NCBI GenBank assembly: GCA_964388085.1
Contig: CAYLZW010000004.1
Coordinates: forward strand, 6,410 to 70,409
DNA length: 64,000 bases
From: CAYLZW01 sp964388085
Lineage (GTDB): Bacteria; Myxococcota; UBA727; CAYLZW01
Reading direction: 5' to 3'
The translations under genes were made by a program, and so were the position numbers. A model generated the notes under the pieces. The model made no database searches. It was given only the letters and a program-made list of their open reading frames with translations, and was not told where the DNA came from. Shown here one piece after another: positions 52,655 through 62,667 of the stretch (positions within the stretch are counted from its first letter, which is position 1; each line of letters begins with the position of its first letter).

Positions 52655-53764
52655 CTATTGCGGCGCACCGAACCTGACGAGGGTGCCGGGTAACGCGTCC
52701 GTGCGGTGATCGAAGACGTGCATCTCGGGCAGCTCTCTGCCTTCGCCGAAGCGGGCGAGCGTGTCGTCACGCCAGTTGCGCACGACGTCACGGTTGTGCC
52801 GCACGGCGCCCGACACGGCGCCGAACACGCCGCCCGCGTACCAGCCGACCTCGAACAGCGTCAGCACGAGGGCGAGCCCCCACTGGCCGCTGATCCAGGC
52901 GCTCACGGTCGCGAAGATGAACAGGCCGTTCCACACGAGCGAGGTGAGGCCGACGCCGTAGCGGCCGAGGTAGAAGTGTCCGAGGCCCGGGATGAGCGAG
53001 AGCGCGCCGGCGAGGATGGCGTTCTTCTCCTCGAGGGACTCCCGATCGACGAGGGCTTGCGCGGCGCCGGCGGCGGCTTCGGCGTGTGCGCCGCCCGCCT
53101 GCGCGATCTCGGTGAAGTACTGGTGCGCGGGCTCGAATTCGCCCGCGTCGAAGTGCCCCCAGGCGAGCAGCCACTTGGCCTCCGTGCGCAGGGCGGCTGG
53201 CGCCACGGCGTCTTCGACGATGACGCGCAGGCGCGGCTTGGCGAGCTCTGGGCGCTGGTCCTGCAGATAGGCCTTGCCGGCGCCGAAGAGCGCGGTCCAG
53301 CGCTGCTCCGAGACCGTGGTGCGCTGGGCGACGCCGTCGAGCTGGCGGCCGGCGGCGTCCCACTGCTCGCCGCGCAGGAGCGCCTCCCCGATGGCGAGCG
53401 CCGCGCGCGGGGCCTCCTCATGGCGGCCCTTCACCTCGAACAGGAAGCGACGGTACTCGGTGATCGAGCGATACCAGTCACCGTCGAGGAACAGGTGATC
53501 GGCGAAGCCGAGGGTCTCCGCGGCGCCGGCGGGCGCGGCGGGGAGCTCGCTGGCGCTCGTCGTCGAGGGCGCGGCCGCGGCAGGCTCCGGCGCGCTCGGC
53601 TCGGCCTCGGCGGGCTCGGCGTTCGGCTCCGCCGCGGGGGCGGACGCCTCGGGCGCGGCCGTCGTCGTCGCTGGCTCTCGTGGCGTCTGCGCGTTCGCCG
53701 CGACGGCGCCTCCCACGCAGGTGAGGAGCGGCAGCGCGGCGATCAGGACCTTTCGGGCGAGCAT
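52655..53764 (-). CDS. secreted helical-repeat protein with a C-terminal membrane module
   Basis: 369 aa from the ATG at 53764 (GGAGGA upstream). A signal peptide (MLARKVLIAALPLLTCVGG) is followed by an Ala/Pro/Glu spacer to about 75. TPR-like helical pairs fill 80-230 (EAPRAALAIGEALLRGEQWD, EFEPAHQYFTEIAQAGG). The C-terminal part has SLIPGLGHFYLGRYGVGLTS and three hydrophobic helices ending VSGAVRHNRDVVRNW, a TM2/DUF5683-like fold of unknown role. It begins 22 bp inside the YidD-domain gene's end, so the pair is translationally linked. Confidence 0.72.
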   Translation of the reverse strand: MLARKVLIAALPLLTCVGGAVAANAQTPREPATTTAAPEASAPAAEPNAEPAEAEPSAPEPAAAAPSTTSASELPAAPAGAAETLGFADHLFLDGDWYRSITEYRRFLFEVKGRHEEAPRAALAIGEALLRGEQWDAAGRQLDGVAQRTTVSEQRWTALFGAGKAYLQDQRPELAKPRLRVIVEDAVAPAALRTEAKWLLAWGHFDAGEFEPAHQYFTEIAQAGGAHAEAAAGAAQALVDRESLEEKNAILAGALSLIPGLGHFYLGRYGVGLTSLVWNGLFIFATVSAWISGQWGLALVLTLFEVGWYAGGVFGAVSGAVRHNRDVVRNWRDDTLARFGEGRELPEMHVFDHRTDALPGTLVRFGAPQ

Positions 53765-54507
53765 CGTTCCTCCACGTCGTCCCCGTCGTCGGGCGCGCGG
53801 AGAGTGTTGCCGTTCTTGCACTTTGGCAAGGGTTTCGTGCCCAACCGCGCCTCGGTGTCCTCGACGTCGGCAGCGTCGACGACACCTACGCGCTCGTTTG
53901 CGGCGGACAGCTCGAGCGGCTCCTCGGGCACCGGCGGCGGGAAGGCGCTGATCCGTCCGGGGATCCAGAACTCGTAGTTGTCGACGGGATCGTAAAAGCG
54001 CGGCTGCGGCGAGCCGGGCATGTCGAGCTCGGGCAGGCGCCGCACCGACGACGAGCTCTCGTCGGTGATGACGCGCTCGAGGCCGAGGAAGACGCCGACC
54101 ACGCCGTGGCGCGCCACCGCCTGGTTCGCGAAGCGCGAGCACGTCGGGTAGTGCTGGCAGCGCGGGCCGTCGACCTTCGTGATGAAGCTCGAGTACACCA
54201 GCGCCGCGAGATAGAGCGGGTTCGCCGACAGCGAGCTGCCGACCTCGTTGCCGCGCTTGTGGGCGAGCTCGGGCAGATCGGGATCGACGCGCAAGGGCGG
54301 CGGCGGCGGCCCGGAGGCGGGCACCTTCGCCGGGTCTCCGACGACGGGGTGCGCGAAGCGCTGCCGCCCTTCCTTGCCCGCGCGCTGCACCGAACGGACC
54401 TCCCCGGCGTCCCAGGGACCAAAGGGCACGTCGCGCTCCCCCGCGAGCGAGGGGCTCGCGGTCACGACGGCCAGGAGGCTGATGAGCGCGCTCTGTGCGA
54501 GGTGCAT
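53743..54507 (-). CDS. YidD-domain protein, secreted form
   Basis: 254 aa. The signal peptide MHLAQSALISLLAVVTAS, SLAG is followed by a Pro-rich stretch. The YidD core lies near residues 100-150: NPLYLAALVYSSFI, then GPRCQHYPTCSRFANQAVARH and GVVGVFLGLERVI, where C-x(4)-P-T-C-S is the family signature. Ordinary YidD is about 70-110 aa without a signal and helps YidC insert proteins. Here it is embedded in a longer envelope protein ending in an acidic, Cys-containing tail. The next gene overlaps its 3' end by 22 bp. The yidD function is therefore uncertain. Confidence 0.72.
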   Translation of the reverse strand: MHLAQSALISLLAVVTASPSLAGERDVPFGPWDAGEVRSVQRAGKEGRQRFAHPVVGDPAKVPASGPPPPPLRVDPDLPELAHKRGNEVGSSLSANPLYLAALVYSSFITKVDGPRCQHYPTCSRFANQAVARHGVVGVFLGLERVITDESSSSVRRLPELDMPGSPQPRFYDPVDNYEFWIPGRISAFPPPVPEEPLELSAANERVGVVDAADVEDTEARLGTKPLPKCKNGNTLRAPDDGDDVEERCSPERS

Positions 54508-54530
54508 GACGTGTCCTTGTGACGTGTCGT

Positions 54531-54559
54531 CGTGACGTTACTCGTGACGTTACTCGTGA
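54531..54559. repeat. 12-bp tandem repeat, 2.4 copies
   Basis: CGTGACGTTACT occurs twice in a row (54531-54542 and 54543-54554) and a third time in part. It spans the stop of the TPR-like lipoprotein gene and the leader of the YidD-domain gene. Confidence 0.75.
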
Positions 54560-56436
54560 TCGTGCGGCGTCAGCCCGGGCACGGGCACCGTCCCCGGCGT
54601 CGCCGGCTCTTTGGCTTCCTTCGCCTTGCGCGCCGCGCGCGCCTCGGGGTTCGCTTGCTCCTTCTGCGCGACGCGCAAGGCGCTCTGCACCTCCGGTCGG
54701 GCGTCGCCCGCCAGCCTCGCGAGCGCGTCTCTCGCCGCGTCGGTGCTGCTGCCGCCGAGCACGTCGATGACCTCGAGGAGATCGCGCTCGGCGAGCGGCG
54801 GACCTTTGCCCGAGAGCGCGGCCACCGCGTGCACGGCGGCCGGCTCGGGGGCGGCGGGGGCCTGCGCGAGCACCGCGCGGCAGACGCGACAGCTCGGCTG
54901 CTGCTTCGTCAGCTCCGTGAGCACCTCCTCGGCGACCTTGCGCGCGTCGAACGCCAGCGCGCGCCGAGCCCCTCGCAGCGTGCGCGCGGCGCCGTCGCCC
55001 CCCGCGCTCACGCCGAGATCGAGGCGACGGCCGAGCGCCGCGTCGAAGGGTGAGAGCAGGTGCGCCTCCGAGAGGAGCGCCCGCGTCTCCTCCGTGGCGG
55101 CCGGCTCCGGAGCCTCTGCCGTCCCCTCGCTCGCCCCCGCCACGGCGGCGGACGCGGCCTTGGCCTGCGCGAGCGTCGCCCGCGCGCGCGCGAGGCGCGC
55201 GAAGTCATCGTCGCTGCCGACCGCCTTCGCGCCCCACTCGCTCACGCACGCGGCGTCACCCGCGAGCGCGCAGGTCTCGGTCGCGGTCCACAGGCAGTCG
55301 AGCGCCACGCCGAAGGGCAGGCCGCGCGTCGTGCAGACCTTCAGCGCCTTCGCCTTGGCCTCGCTCACCTTGCCGTGTCCCGCGGCGAGCTCGGCGTCGA
55401 GGAGGGCGGCCTCCGCCGCGAAGCCCGGCTGCTTCTTCAGCTCCGCGACCAGCGGCGCCGTGTCGTCGAGCCTCCCCGCCGCCAACAGCTCGCGCGCGAG
55501 CCAGTAGCGCACCTCGCCGCGCTCGGTCTCGGGCAGCGAGGGCAGCACGCCTTCGAGCACGCGCGCCCCTTCGTCGACGTCACCCGCGCTCATGAGCGCG
55601 CGCCCGCGCAGCGCGACGAGCGGCGCCGGCACCCGCGCCTCGCCGAGCGCCGCCCTGCCTTCGTCGAGGACGCCGAGGGCCTCGTGGGCGAGCCCGAGGT
55701 CGAGCGAGACGCGCGCCAACAGCCCGCGCGCGCGCGCGCTCTCGGGCTTGCCGTCGAGGGCGATGCGCGCTTGATGGAACAGCTCGTCGCCGCGCTGGCC
55801 GAGAGCGTGGCGCGCGAGCGAGAGGAGCAGCGCGGTGTCGGCGTCGAGCCGCGTCGAGGTCGACATGACGTCGACGAGCTTCTCGCCCTCGAACACGCGC
55901 CCGGCGGCCACGGCGACGAAGGCGCGCGCCGCCTGCGCCACCGACGTGCCTCCCTCGAAGGTGGCCGCGAACGCGGCGAGCCCGTGCGCGTCGGTGAGGC
56001 GCTCCTTGTAGCCCATCGCCGTCGGCTCGAGCACGAGCCCCGCCGCGACGAGCGCCGCGCCGAGCGCGCGATCACCGTCCGACTCCGCGGAGGCAAACAC
56101 CGACGTCGCGCTCGCGGCCAGCGCCGCGGCGGCCCCCTCGTCGAGCGAGTGCAGCGCGGCCAGCGCGGACGCGATGTGCGTCGAGAGCGCGCCGTCCGGG
56201 GTCACGCTCACGAGGCGTCGCTCCATCACGGTGGAGCCCCACGCCGCCGTCGCCATGTTGGGGAACGGCGGCCGCTTCGGCGGCTGCTTCTGGGCGGTCT
56301 CTCTCGCCGCCGCGGCGACGGGCTCGGGCGCCGGCTTCGCGTCGTCGTCAGCACAGGCCGCGAGCGCGACGACCGAGGCGAGCAAGAGCGCCGAGGGGGC
56401 GCGCGAGTGGGGGCAGTTCCTGCGCATGCAGCGCAT
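54550..56436 (-). CDS. TPR-like lipoprotein
   Basis: 628 aa. The signal ends VVALAAC (Cys28). Residues 30-60 are a linker. The rest is built of helical repeats with Ala/Leu-rich pairs resembling TPR (for example RALGAALVAAGLVLEPTAMG, RGLLARVSLDLGLAHEALGV, ALMSAGDVDEGARVLEGVLP). C-R-V-C and other Cys may form disulfides. The C-terminus is Lys/Arg-rich and ends LTPHDHE. It is the first of three minus-strand genes with the YidD-domain and TM2-like genes, suggesting an envelope assembly unit. Confidence 0.72.
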   Translation of the reverse strand: MRCMRRNCPHSRAPSALLLASVVALAACADDDAKPAPEPVAAAARETAQKQPPKRPPFPNMATAAWGSTVMERRLVSVTPDGALSTHIASALAALHSLDEGAAAALAASATSVFASAESDGDRALGAALVAAGLVLEPTAMGYKERLTDAHGLAAFAATFEGGTSVAQAARAFVAVAAGRVFEGEKLVDVMSTSTRLDADTALLLSLARHALGQRGDELFHQARIALDGKPESARARGLLARVSLDLGLAHEALGVLDEGRAALGEARVPAPLVALRGRALMSAGDVDEGARVLEGVLPSLPETERGEVRYWLARELLAAGRLDDTAPLVAELKKQPGFAAEAALLDAELAAGHGKVSEAKAKALKVCTTRGLPFGVALDCLWTATETCALAGDAACVSEWGAKAVGSDDDFARLARARATLAQAKAASAAVAGASEGTAEAPEPAATEETRALLSEAHLLSPFDAALGRRLDLGVSAGGDGAARTLRGARRALAFDARKVAEEVLTELTKQQPSCRVCRAVLAQAPAAPEPAAVHAVAALSGKGPPLAERDLLEVIDVLGGSSTDAARDALARLAGDARPEVQSALRVAQKEQANPEARAARKAKEAKEPATPGTVPVPGLTPHDHE

Positions 56437-56669
56437 TCATCCACACGACGCCGACGAGCACAACCACTCGCTGCGCCCCCCCTCCTCGACGAAGCTGCGC
56501 GCAGACGCTGGCCGGACGCGAGGGAGTTGCAGAGGCTGGCATGAGCGATGAAGACCGGTGAACGCTTCCCGTGGCGGGCGCTCGGCGAGCCCCGAGCGCC
56601 CGCCGCGCCGCGCGCGGCACCGCCGTCTCCGGCCGCCACACGAGCCGCCCCACCGAGAGGAACACCCTG

Positions 56670-57776
56670 ATGTCAGAGGACCTGCTCGCACCGCTCTCTG
56701 CCGACAAGGACCTCGTCGCCGTCATCATGGCAGGCGGCGCCGGCACGCGCTTTTGGCCCGCGTCGACGGAGGCGCGCCCAAAACAGTTCCTGACCTTCTT
56801 CGGCGAGCGCTCGCTGCTGCAGTTGAGCTACGACCGCATCGCGCCGCTGGTCGGGAGCGAGCGCGTCCTGGTGCTCACGAGCGAGCGCTTCACGGACCTC
56901 GTGCGCGAGCAGCTCCCGCAGCTGCCGGCCGCCAACATCATCGGGGAGCCGCTGCGCCGCGACACCGCCGCGGCCGTCGCCTTGAGCGCGCTCGTCGTCC
57001 AGAAGCGCTTCGGCGACGTGGTCATCGCGACCCTGACGTCCGATCACCTCATCACCCCCGCCGAGGACTTCCGCGCCGCGCTGACCTCGGCGGCGAAGGG
57101 CGCGAAGGCAGGTCACGCGCTCTACACCTTCGGCATCGAGCCGGAGCGTGCCGCCACCGAGTACGGCTATCTCGAGACAGGCCGCGAGCTGCTCAACGAC
57201 GACGGCGTCAGTCACCTCGCGCTCGAGCGCGTGGTGGAGAAGCCCGACGCGGCGCGCGCGCAGACGTTCCTCGCCGGCGCCAAGCACCTCTGGAACAGCG
57301 GCATGTTCGTGTGGCGCGCGTCGTCGATCCTCGCCGAGCTCGAGCGCCAGCTCCCCGAGCACCTGCGTCACCTGCGCCCCGCCCTCGCCTACGATCAGAC
57401 GCCCGACTGGCAGCGCGCGCTCTCGGAAGCCTTCGAGCCGCTCACGCGCACGAGCGTCGACTACGGCGTCATGGAGCACGCCCGCGAGGTGCGCTGCGTG
57501 CGCGGCCGCTTCTCGTGGAGCGACGTCGGGGGCTTCGGCGCGCTCGCCGCCCACCTCGAGCGGGACGAGCACGACAACGCTCACCGCGGCCGCGTGTCCG
57601 CGCTCGACGCCGACCACAACCTCGTCTTCTGCGAGGACCCGCACGAGCGCGTCGCCCTGCTCGGCGTCAGCGACCTCGTCGTGGTGCGCGCCGGGCGCCG
57701 CACGCTGGTGATGCCGCGCGCGCGCGCCGAACAGATCAAGCAGCTCGTGAACACCCTGCCGGAGGAAGAGCGTTGA
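56670..57776 (+). CDS. manC: mannose-1-phosphate guanylyltransferase
   Basis: 368 aa from the ATG at 56670 (AGAGG upstream). The nucleotidyltransferase core is intact: [22 protein letters not shown], then [50 protein letters not shown] and [12 protein letters not shown]. It makes GDP-mannose from mannose-1-phosphate and GTP. It lacks the C-terminal cupin (isomerase) domain of bifunctional ManC/AlgA, so it is a single-activity enzyme. manB starts inside its stop codon. Confidence 0.93.
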   Translation: MSEDLLAPLSADKDLVAVIMAGGAGTRFWPASTEARPKQFLTFFGERSLLQLSYDRIAPLVGSERVLVLTSERFTDLVREQLPQLPAANIIGEPLRRDTAAAVALSALVVQKRFGDVVIATLTSDHLITPAEDFRAALTSAAKGAKAGHALYTFGIEPERAATEYGYLETGRELLNDDGVSHLALERVVEKPDAARAQTFLAGAKHLWNSGMFVWRASSILAELERQLPEHLRHLRPALAYDQTPDWQRALSEAFEPLTRTSVDYGVMEHAREVRCVRGRFSWSDVGGFGALAAHLERDEHDNAHRGRVSALDADHNLVFCEDPHERVALLGVSDLVVVRAGRRTLVMPRARAEQIKQLVNTLPEEER

Positions 57777-59143
57777 GCACCGACCGCGTCCCCTGCTTCA
57801 AGGCCTATGACATCCGCGGGCGCGTGCCCGACGAGCTCAACGAGACCATCGCGGGCGCCGTGGGGCACGCCTTCGCCGCCCTCTTCAAGCCGAAGAAGGT
57901 CGTGGTCGGCTTCGACGTGCGCCTCTCGAGCCAGAGCATCGCGCACGCGCTCTGTAACGGCTTCATGTCCGCCGGCGTCGACGTCATCGACATCGGCGTC
58001 TGCGGCACCGAGAACGTCTACTTCGCGGCCAAGCACCTCGAAGGCGAGGGCGTACACGGCGGCGTCATGGTGACCGCCAGCCACAACCCGGCCGACTACA
58101 ACGGCATGAAGCTCGTCAGCACCGGCGCCGTGCCCATCAGCGGCGACAGCGGCCTGCGCGAGATCGAGCGGCTCGTCGCGCGCGGCGACTATTCCGGCGC
58201 GGCCAACAGCGGCAGCATCGACCAGCGCGATCTGATGCCCGCCTACCTCGAGCATCTGCTCGGTTACGTCGACCCGAGCGCGCTTGCGCCGCTGAAGATC
58301 GTCGTCAACGCCGGCAACGGCTGCGCGGGTCCCGTCATCGACGCGCTCGAGGAGCAGCTGCCGTTCACCTTCGTGAAGGTGCACCACACGCCCGACGGCA
58401 CCTTCCCAAACGGCATCCCGAACCCGCTGCTCGAGGAGAACCGCGCCGCCACCGCCGACGTGGTGCGCAAGGAACGGGCCGATCTCGGCATCGCCTGGGA
58501 CGGAGACTTCGATCGCTGCTTCTTCTTCGACGAGACCGGCGCCTTCGTCGAGGGCTACTACATGGTCGGCCTGTTCGCCGCCGAGATGCTCGAGCGAGAG
58601 CCCGGCGCCGCGATCATCTACGACCCGCGCCTGACCTGGAACACGCTCGAGATGGTGCAAGAGCGAAGGGGCCGTCCGATCATGTCGAAGACGGGGCACG
58701 CGTTCATCAAGGAGCGCATGCGCAAAGAGGACGCGCTCTACGGCGGCGAGATGAGCGCGCACCATTACTTTCGCGACTTCGCCTATTGCGACAGCGGCAT
58801 GATCCCCTGGCTGCTCGTGGCCGGCGTGCTCTCGCGTACGGGCAAGAAGCTCTCGGAGCTCGTCGCCGATCGCGCGGCGCGCTTCCCGGTCAGCGGCGAG
58901 ATCAATCGAGCGCACAAGCACCCGTCGCTCGCCATGCAGCGCGTGTTCGAGAGCTACGAGGAGGACGCGACCAGCATCGACCGCACGGACGGGCTCTCGA
59001 TGGAGCTCGACGGCTGGCGCTTCAACGTGCGCATGAGCAACACGGAGCCGCTCCTGCGCTTGAACGTGGAGTCGCGCGGAGACGCGGAGCTGATGCGGCA
59101 GAAGACGAAGGAGCTGCTCGGGATCATCGACGCGGCGGGCTGA
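57773..59143 (+). CDS. manB: phosphomannomutase/phosphoglucomutase
   Basis: 456 aa from a TTG at 57773 that overlaps the manC stop (TTGA), with GGAGG 7 nt upstream inside manC. Seen: FKAYDIRG, the phosphoserine loop [18 protein letters not shown], the metal loop [11 protein letters not shown] (D-x-D-x-D) and the sugar-binding [10 protein letters not shown], with the C-terminal phosphate loop [12 protein letters not shown]. It converts mannose-6-phosphate to mannose-1-phosphate for ManC, giving GDP-mannose for polysaccharide or O-antigen. The coupling implies balanced synthesis. Confidence 0.95.
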   Translation: MSTDRVPCFKAYDIRGRVPDELNETIAGAVGHAFAALFKPKKVVVGFDVRLSSQSIAHALCNGFMSAGVDVIDIGVCGTENVYFAAKHLEGEGVHGGVMVTASHNPADYNGMKLVSTGAVPISGDSGLREIERLVARGDYSGAANSGSIDQRDLMPAYLEHLLGYVDPSALAPLKIVVNAGNGCAGPVIDALEEQLPFTFVKVHHTPDGTFPNGIPNPLLEENRAATADVVRKERADLGIAWDGDFDRCFFFDETGAFVEGYYMVGLFAAEMLEREPGAAIIYDPRLTWNTLEMVQERRGRPIMSKTGHAFIKERMRKEDALYGGEMSAHHYFRDFAYCDSGMIPWLLVAGVLSRTGKKLSELVADRAARFPVSGEINRAHKHPSLAMQRVFESYEEDATSIDRTDGLSMELDGWRFNVRMSNTEPLLRLNVESRGDAELMRQKTKELLGIIDAAG

Positions 59144-59294
59144 GGCTCGAACGGGTACCGGGCCAAGGACGAGCCGTAGCGCCGGCGCTCCGCGCGGTGG
59201 TGACCCGCCACGCGCCGCCACCGCTTGCTCCCCGCCGCAGCGGATGTGACGTCGCCAAAGAGGCACAGCGACGGAGGATGGAAGGAGGCGCGAC

Positions 59295-59780
59295 ATGCCC
59301 GCGCCCGAGCTCTCTCTCGTTCCCTCGCTCACGTTCGCGGACGCCAGCAAGGCCATCGACTTCTACCAGAAGGCCTTTGGCGCCGAGGTCGACAGCGTCA
59401 TGCGCAACCCGCACGACAACAGCGTCATGCACGCGGCCATCCGCATCGGCGGAGGCACGCTCTATCTCGGCGACGACATGATGGGCCGCGGCCGCACCGT
59501 CGAGGCAGGCTACGCCGCGGCCTGCACGCCGACGCTGCAGGTGCCCGACGCCGACGCGACCTTCCAGAAGGCGATCGACGCCGGCTGCCAGGAGGACATG
59601 CCGCTCGAGGACGCCTTCTGGGGCGACCGCTACGGGCAGCTGAAGGACCCCTTTGGCCTCGTCTGGGCGGTGTTGAGCCCGCACGAGGAGGTGAGCCGCG
59701 AGGAGGTCGAGCGGCGCGCGAAGGAGATGTTCGGCAAGGGTAAGCCCGGCGGCGACGGGCAGCAGGGGGCGAGTGCCTGA
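59295..59780 (+). CDS. VOC-family (PhnB/glyoxalase-like) protein
   Basis: 161 aa, GGAGG upstream of the ATG. The fold reads LVPSLTFADASKAIDFYQKAF, then GAEVDS, HAAIRIGGGTLYLGDDM, CTPTLQVPDADATFQKAIDAG and WGDRYGQLKDPFGLVWAV, a two-module beta-alpha-beta-beta-beta. The D-P-F-G-L-x-W motif is typical of PhnB-like VOC proteins. Metal ligands of true glyoxalase I are not clear. Enzyme activity unknown. Confidence 0.85.
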   Translation: MPAPELSLVPSLTFADASKAIDFYQKAFGAEVDSVMRNPHDNSVMHAAIRIGGGTLYLGDDMMGRGRTVEAGYAAACTPTLQVPDADATFQKAIDAGCQEDMPLEDAFWGDRYGQLKDPFGLVWAVLSPHEEVSREEVERRAKEMFGKGKPGGDGQQGASA

Positions 59781-59893
59781 ACGCGCTGCGGCAGAGGCCA
59801 GGCATACGGGGCGGAAGGAGTACGCCCGAATGGCAAGCGGCCTGACTGCACTCGTGGGACCCGCCTGGCCAAACACGGGCGCGCGCGCCGCGA

Positions 59894-62569
59894 CTACCGC
59901 ACCCGCACGAGCACGACGCCATCCCCGCGCACGCCAAGCCGCCGAAACTCGCCGCTCTGCTCGAGCTCCTGCGCGAGCGCGTGCCCTCGCACCGAGGTGA
60001 AGATCGCGGCACCCACATCGTGCTCGCGGAGGAAGCGCAGCAGTCGCTCGCCGCCGCTTTCATACGAAGCAAAATAGGCAGCGACGAAGGCCGGCGAATA
60101 GAGATCGATGCGCGGATCGATGACCGGCCGGAGCGCCGGGGTGCCCGCGTACACGAGGTACGAACCGTCGGTGTACTCATTGAAGACGGCGCCCCGGTAG
60201 CCGCTCGATCCGAGCAGGCTCACGGCCCCCGATGCCGCCGCACGCGAGACCCCGAGGCCGAGCGGTACGTGGCGCGTGCTCGCGTGGGTCACGCCGAAGG
60301 CGAGCGTGCTCGTGACGAGGGCCAGCAGCAACGCGAGCAAGGCAGCGAGAGGCGCGCGCCGAACGCCGCTCCGTCGCAGCAGCGCGCCGAGGCCGGCGAC
60401 CGCGAGCGGGAAGGCGAAGCAGAGCGCGTAGGGCATGAAGCGCCACGAGATGAGCGCCAGCGTCGTCAACGCCGCCAGCAACGTGAGCTCGACGACGGGG
60501 CGGCGGCGGCGCAGCAAGAGGCTGGCGAAGGCGGCGAGCACGAGCGCGCCGGACTGGAAGAAGGGCGCGTAGCTCCTGTGCGCGGGCTCGAAGAAGGGGC
60601 GCCATTCGAGCACCCACTGCTTGATGTCGCCGCGCAGGAGCGAGAGCTCGAGCGCGTGCGTCAGCAGGCCGAAGCCATAGGGATTGATGGCTGCCGCGAA
60701 GACGCTGAGCGGCGCGACGCCGAGCGGCAGGAGCGGCCTGTGCACGCTCCTGCCGCCTGTGCCCGGCGAGAGCAGCGCGGCCACCGACGAGAGCACGAGC
60801 GCGGCCGGCACGAGCAGCACCGAGCCGTGTAGGTTTGCCCACAATGTCGTCAGCGGCAGCGCCAGCCAGAGCCACCTCGGGTGTCCCGCGCGCCAACGCG
60901 CCAGCAGCAGGAAGAGCGCCGCCGCGCAGACGAGGGAGAATAGATAGGGGCGCATCTCGACGAGGCCCGAGAGCGCGAGCACGCCGACGAGGGCGATCGG
61001 CAGCAGCGCGGGTCCGCGCCAGGACGGCCGCGGCACGGTAGCGACGAGCAGCACCGCGAGCACGAACAGCAGCAGCGCGCGTAGGACGGGCAGCGCGCTC
61101 GGCGCCCCTCCCTCGTGCACCCACGAGAGGAGCACCTCGCTGCCCCACGAGTGCGCCACGAACGGGTGGCCTTGGGCGGTGGCCGAATAGGCGTCGACGG
61201 TCGGCACCGCGCCCGTCGCGAGCACGTCGGCGCCGATTCGCAGGTGGAACCAGATGTCGGTGTCGACGACGGGATAGAGGTTCTGCGCGACCAGCAGCAT
61301 GAGCAGCGACGCCACCACGGCCCCTTCGAGCGCGCGCGGCGGCAGGGCCGGCAGCTTCGGGAGGGCGACGCCGAAGGCCACCAGCACGACGACGGCGAGC
61401 AGCGCGTTTCGCAGCGCCAGCAACGCGAGCGCGACGGGCTCGGCGGCGACCAGCGCGCCGTACCAGGTGGGGAACAGCACCCAGGTCAGCGCGCACAGGA
61501 GCGCGATCAGCAGCACCAGGCGCCTGTCCTTGTCGGCGCCCACGACGAGGAGGCAGGCGGGGCCGAGCACCCAGAGGAGGAATTGCGGGCTCAAGGTGGG
61601 CGCGCTGAGCGCGAAGGCGGCGAGCACGCCGGTCGCCCCGCGCGCCAGGCCGAGCCCGTCGTCGCGCGAGGACAGACGACGAACGCCGCACGCGAGCGCG
61701 AGCGTGATGACGACGGGGAAGACGAAGCGTGCGGCGCCGCGGAGCGACTCTGCCGCGGCGCCGAGGACGTGCCAGGCGTCCTGCGTGTAGGCGATGGTGC
61801 TCGCGTCGCCGCTCCACGCGAGCGCCGCCAAGGCCCAGCTGCTCTCGAGCTGTAGCGGACGGCTGTCCTGGAGCGTGAGGAACGACAAGACCGCGCGGCC
61901 GTCGACGAGCGCGGCGGGCACGAAGGTCGCGGCCACGACGACGACGAACACCAGCAGCGGCGGCACCAACACAGAGGGCGAGGCCCCTCGTCGCTGCGCC
62001 AGGCGGGCGAGCAGGAGCGGCAAGAGCAGCGCGGGCACCAGCTTGACGCTGAAGCCGAGCCCGAGCCACGCGGCCGCGCACCATGGACGCTCGGCAAGCG
62101 CGGCCTCGATGGCCAGCAGCGAGAGCGCCACCACGACGACGTCGAAGCGCTGCCACACGAGGGTGCCGAGCAGGGCCGAGGGGAGCACCCACGCGAGCAG
62201 CACCCGGCCGCGCGCCGCCCGCCCGCCGAGACGCGACGCGAGCCGCGACAGCGTCGTCAGCACCACGAGGTCGACGAGCACCATCTCGAGGGCGAAGGCG
62301 ACGGCGAAGGAGCTGAGCGCGCGGGTGCACGCGGCGGGGAGCATGAACGTCGCGAGCGCGAGCGGCGGATACTCGAAGCCGAGGTCCGTGTACGGGCGGC
62401 TGCCGTCGAGGACGGCGGCGGCGAGCGGGTAGAAGCGATGCGCGTCCGCTCCCGGCGTGACGAAGAGCGCCCCGGCGCGCGTGATGCCCCAGGCCGCCCA
62501 CGCGAAGACGAGGAGCGCGTGAGCGGAGCTCGCTGGAGGCGGTGGCGACGCGGCTTCACCCGACGACAT
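59894..62569 (-). CDS. polytopic GT-C-like glycosyltransferase, two modules fused
   Basis: 891 aa with about 20 hydrophobic segments. The first module (1-405) resembles GT87/DUF2029 mannosyltransferases: GADAHRFYPLAAAVLDGSRP, YTDLGFEYPPLAL, WLGLGFSVKLVPALLLP and APTLSPQFLLWVLGP. The second module (about 425-891) begins YPVVDTDIWFHLRIGADVLA with VPTVDAYSATAQGHPFVAHS, a GT-C-like start, and ends in a soluble domain (FNEYTDGSYLVYAGTPALRP, VIDPRIDLYSPAF). GT-C enzymes transfer sugars from lipid carriers on the outer face of the membrane. No break in frame between modules. Sugar and acceptor unknown. Confidence 0.72.
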   Translation of the reverse strand: MSSGEAASPPPPASSAHALLVFAWAAWGITRAGALFVTPGADAHRFYPLAAAVLDGSRPYTDLGFEYPPLALATFMLPAACTRALSSFAVAFALEMVLVDLVVLTTLSRLASRLGGRAARGRVLLAWVLPSALLGTLVWQRFDVVVVALSLLAIEAALAERPWCAAAWLGLGFSVKLVPALLLPLLLARLAQRRGASPSVLVPPLLVFVVVVAATFVPAALVDGRAVLSFLTLQDSRPLQLESSWALAALAWSGDASTIAYTQDAWHVLGAAAESLRGAARFVFPVVITLALACGVRRLSSRDDGLGLARGATGVLAAFALSAPTLSPQFLLWVLGPACLLVVGADKDRRLVLLIALLCALTWVLFPTWYGALVAAEPVALALLALRNALLAVVVLVAFGVALPKLPALPPRALEGAVVASLLMLLVAQNLYPVVDTDIWFHLRIGADVLATGAVPTVDAYSATAQGHPFVAHSWGSEVLLSWVHEGGAPSALPVLRALLLFVLAVLLVATVPRPSWRGPALLPIALVGVLALSGLVEMRPYLFSLVCAAALFLLLARWRAGHPRWLWLALPLTTLWANLHGSVLLVPAALVLSSVAALLSPGTGGRSVHRPLLPLGVAPLSVFAAAINPYGFGLLTHALELSLLRGDIKQWVLEWRPFFEPAHRSYAPFFQSGALVLAAFASLLLRRRRPVVELTLLAALTTLALISWRFMPYALCFAFPLAVAGLGALLRRSGVRRAPLAALLALLLALVTSTLAFGVTHASTRHVPLGLGVSRAAASGAVSLLGSSGYRGAVFNEYTDGSYLVYAGTPALRPVIDPRIDLYSPAFVAAYFASYESGGERLLRFLREHDVGAAIFTSVRGHALAQELEQSGEFRRLGVRGDGVVLVRVR

Positions 62570-62667
62570 GCTTCACTCTGGCATAGCGCCCGGCTGGCGC
62601 CATGATGCGCCCCGTTTCACGCGCTCGGTCGCTGGCGGAGCGAGGTGCGTGCAAGCGCAGCCCAGCA

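Noticed and set aside
59796..59870. Inverted repeat GGCCAGGC...GCCTGGCC between convergent genes
   Set aside because: Only 8-bp arms with a loop of about 59 nt and no T-run; too weak to call a terminator.
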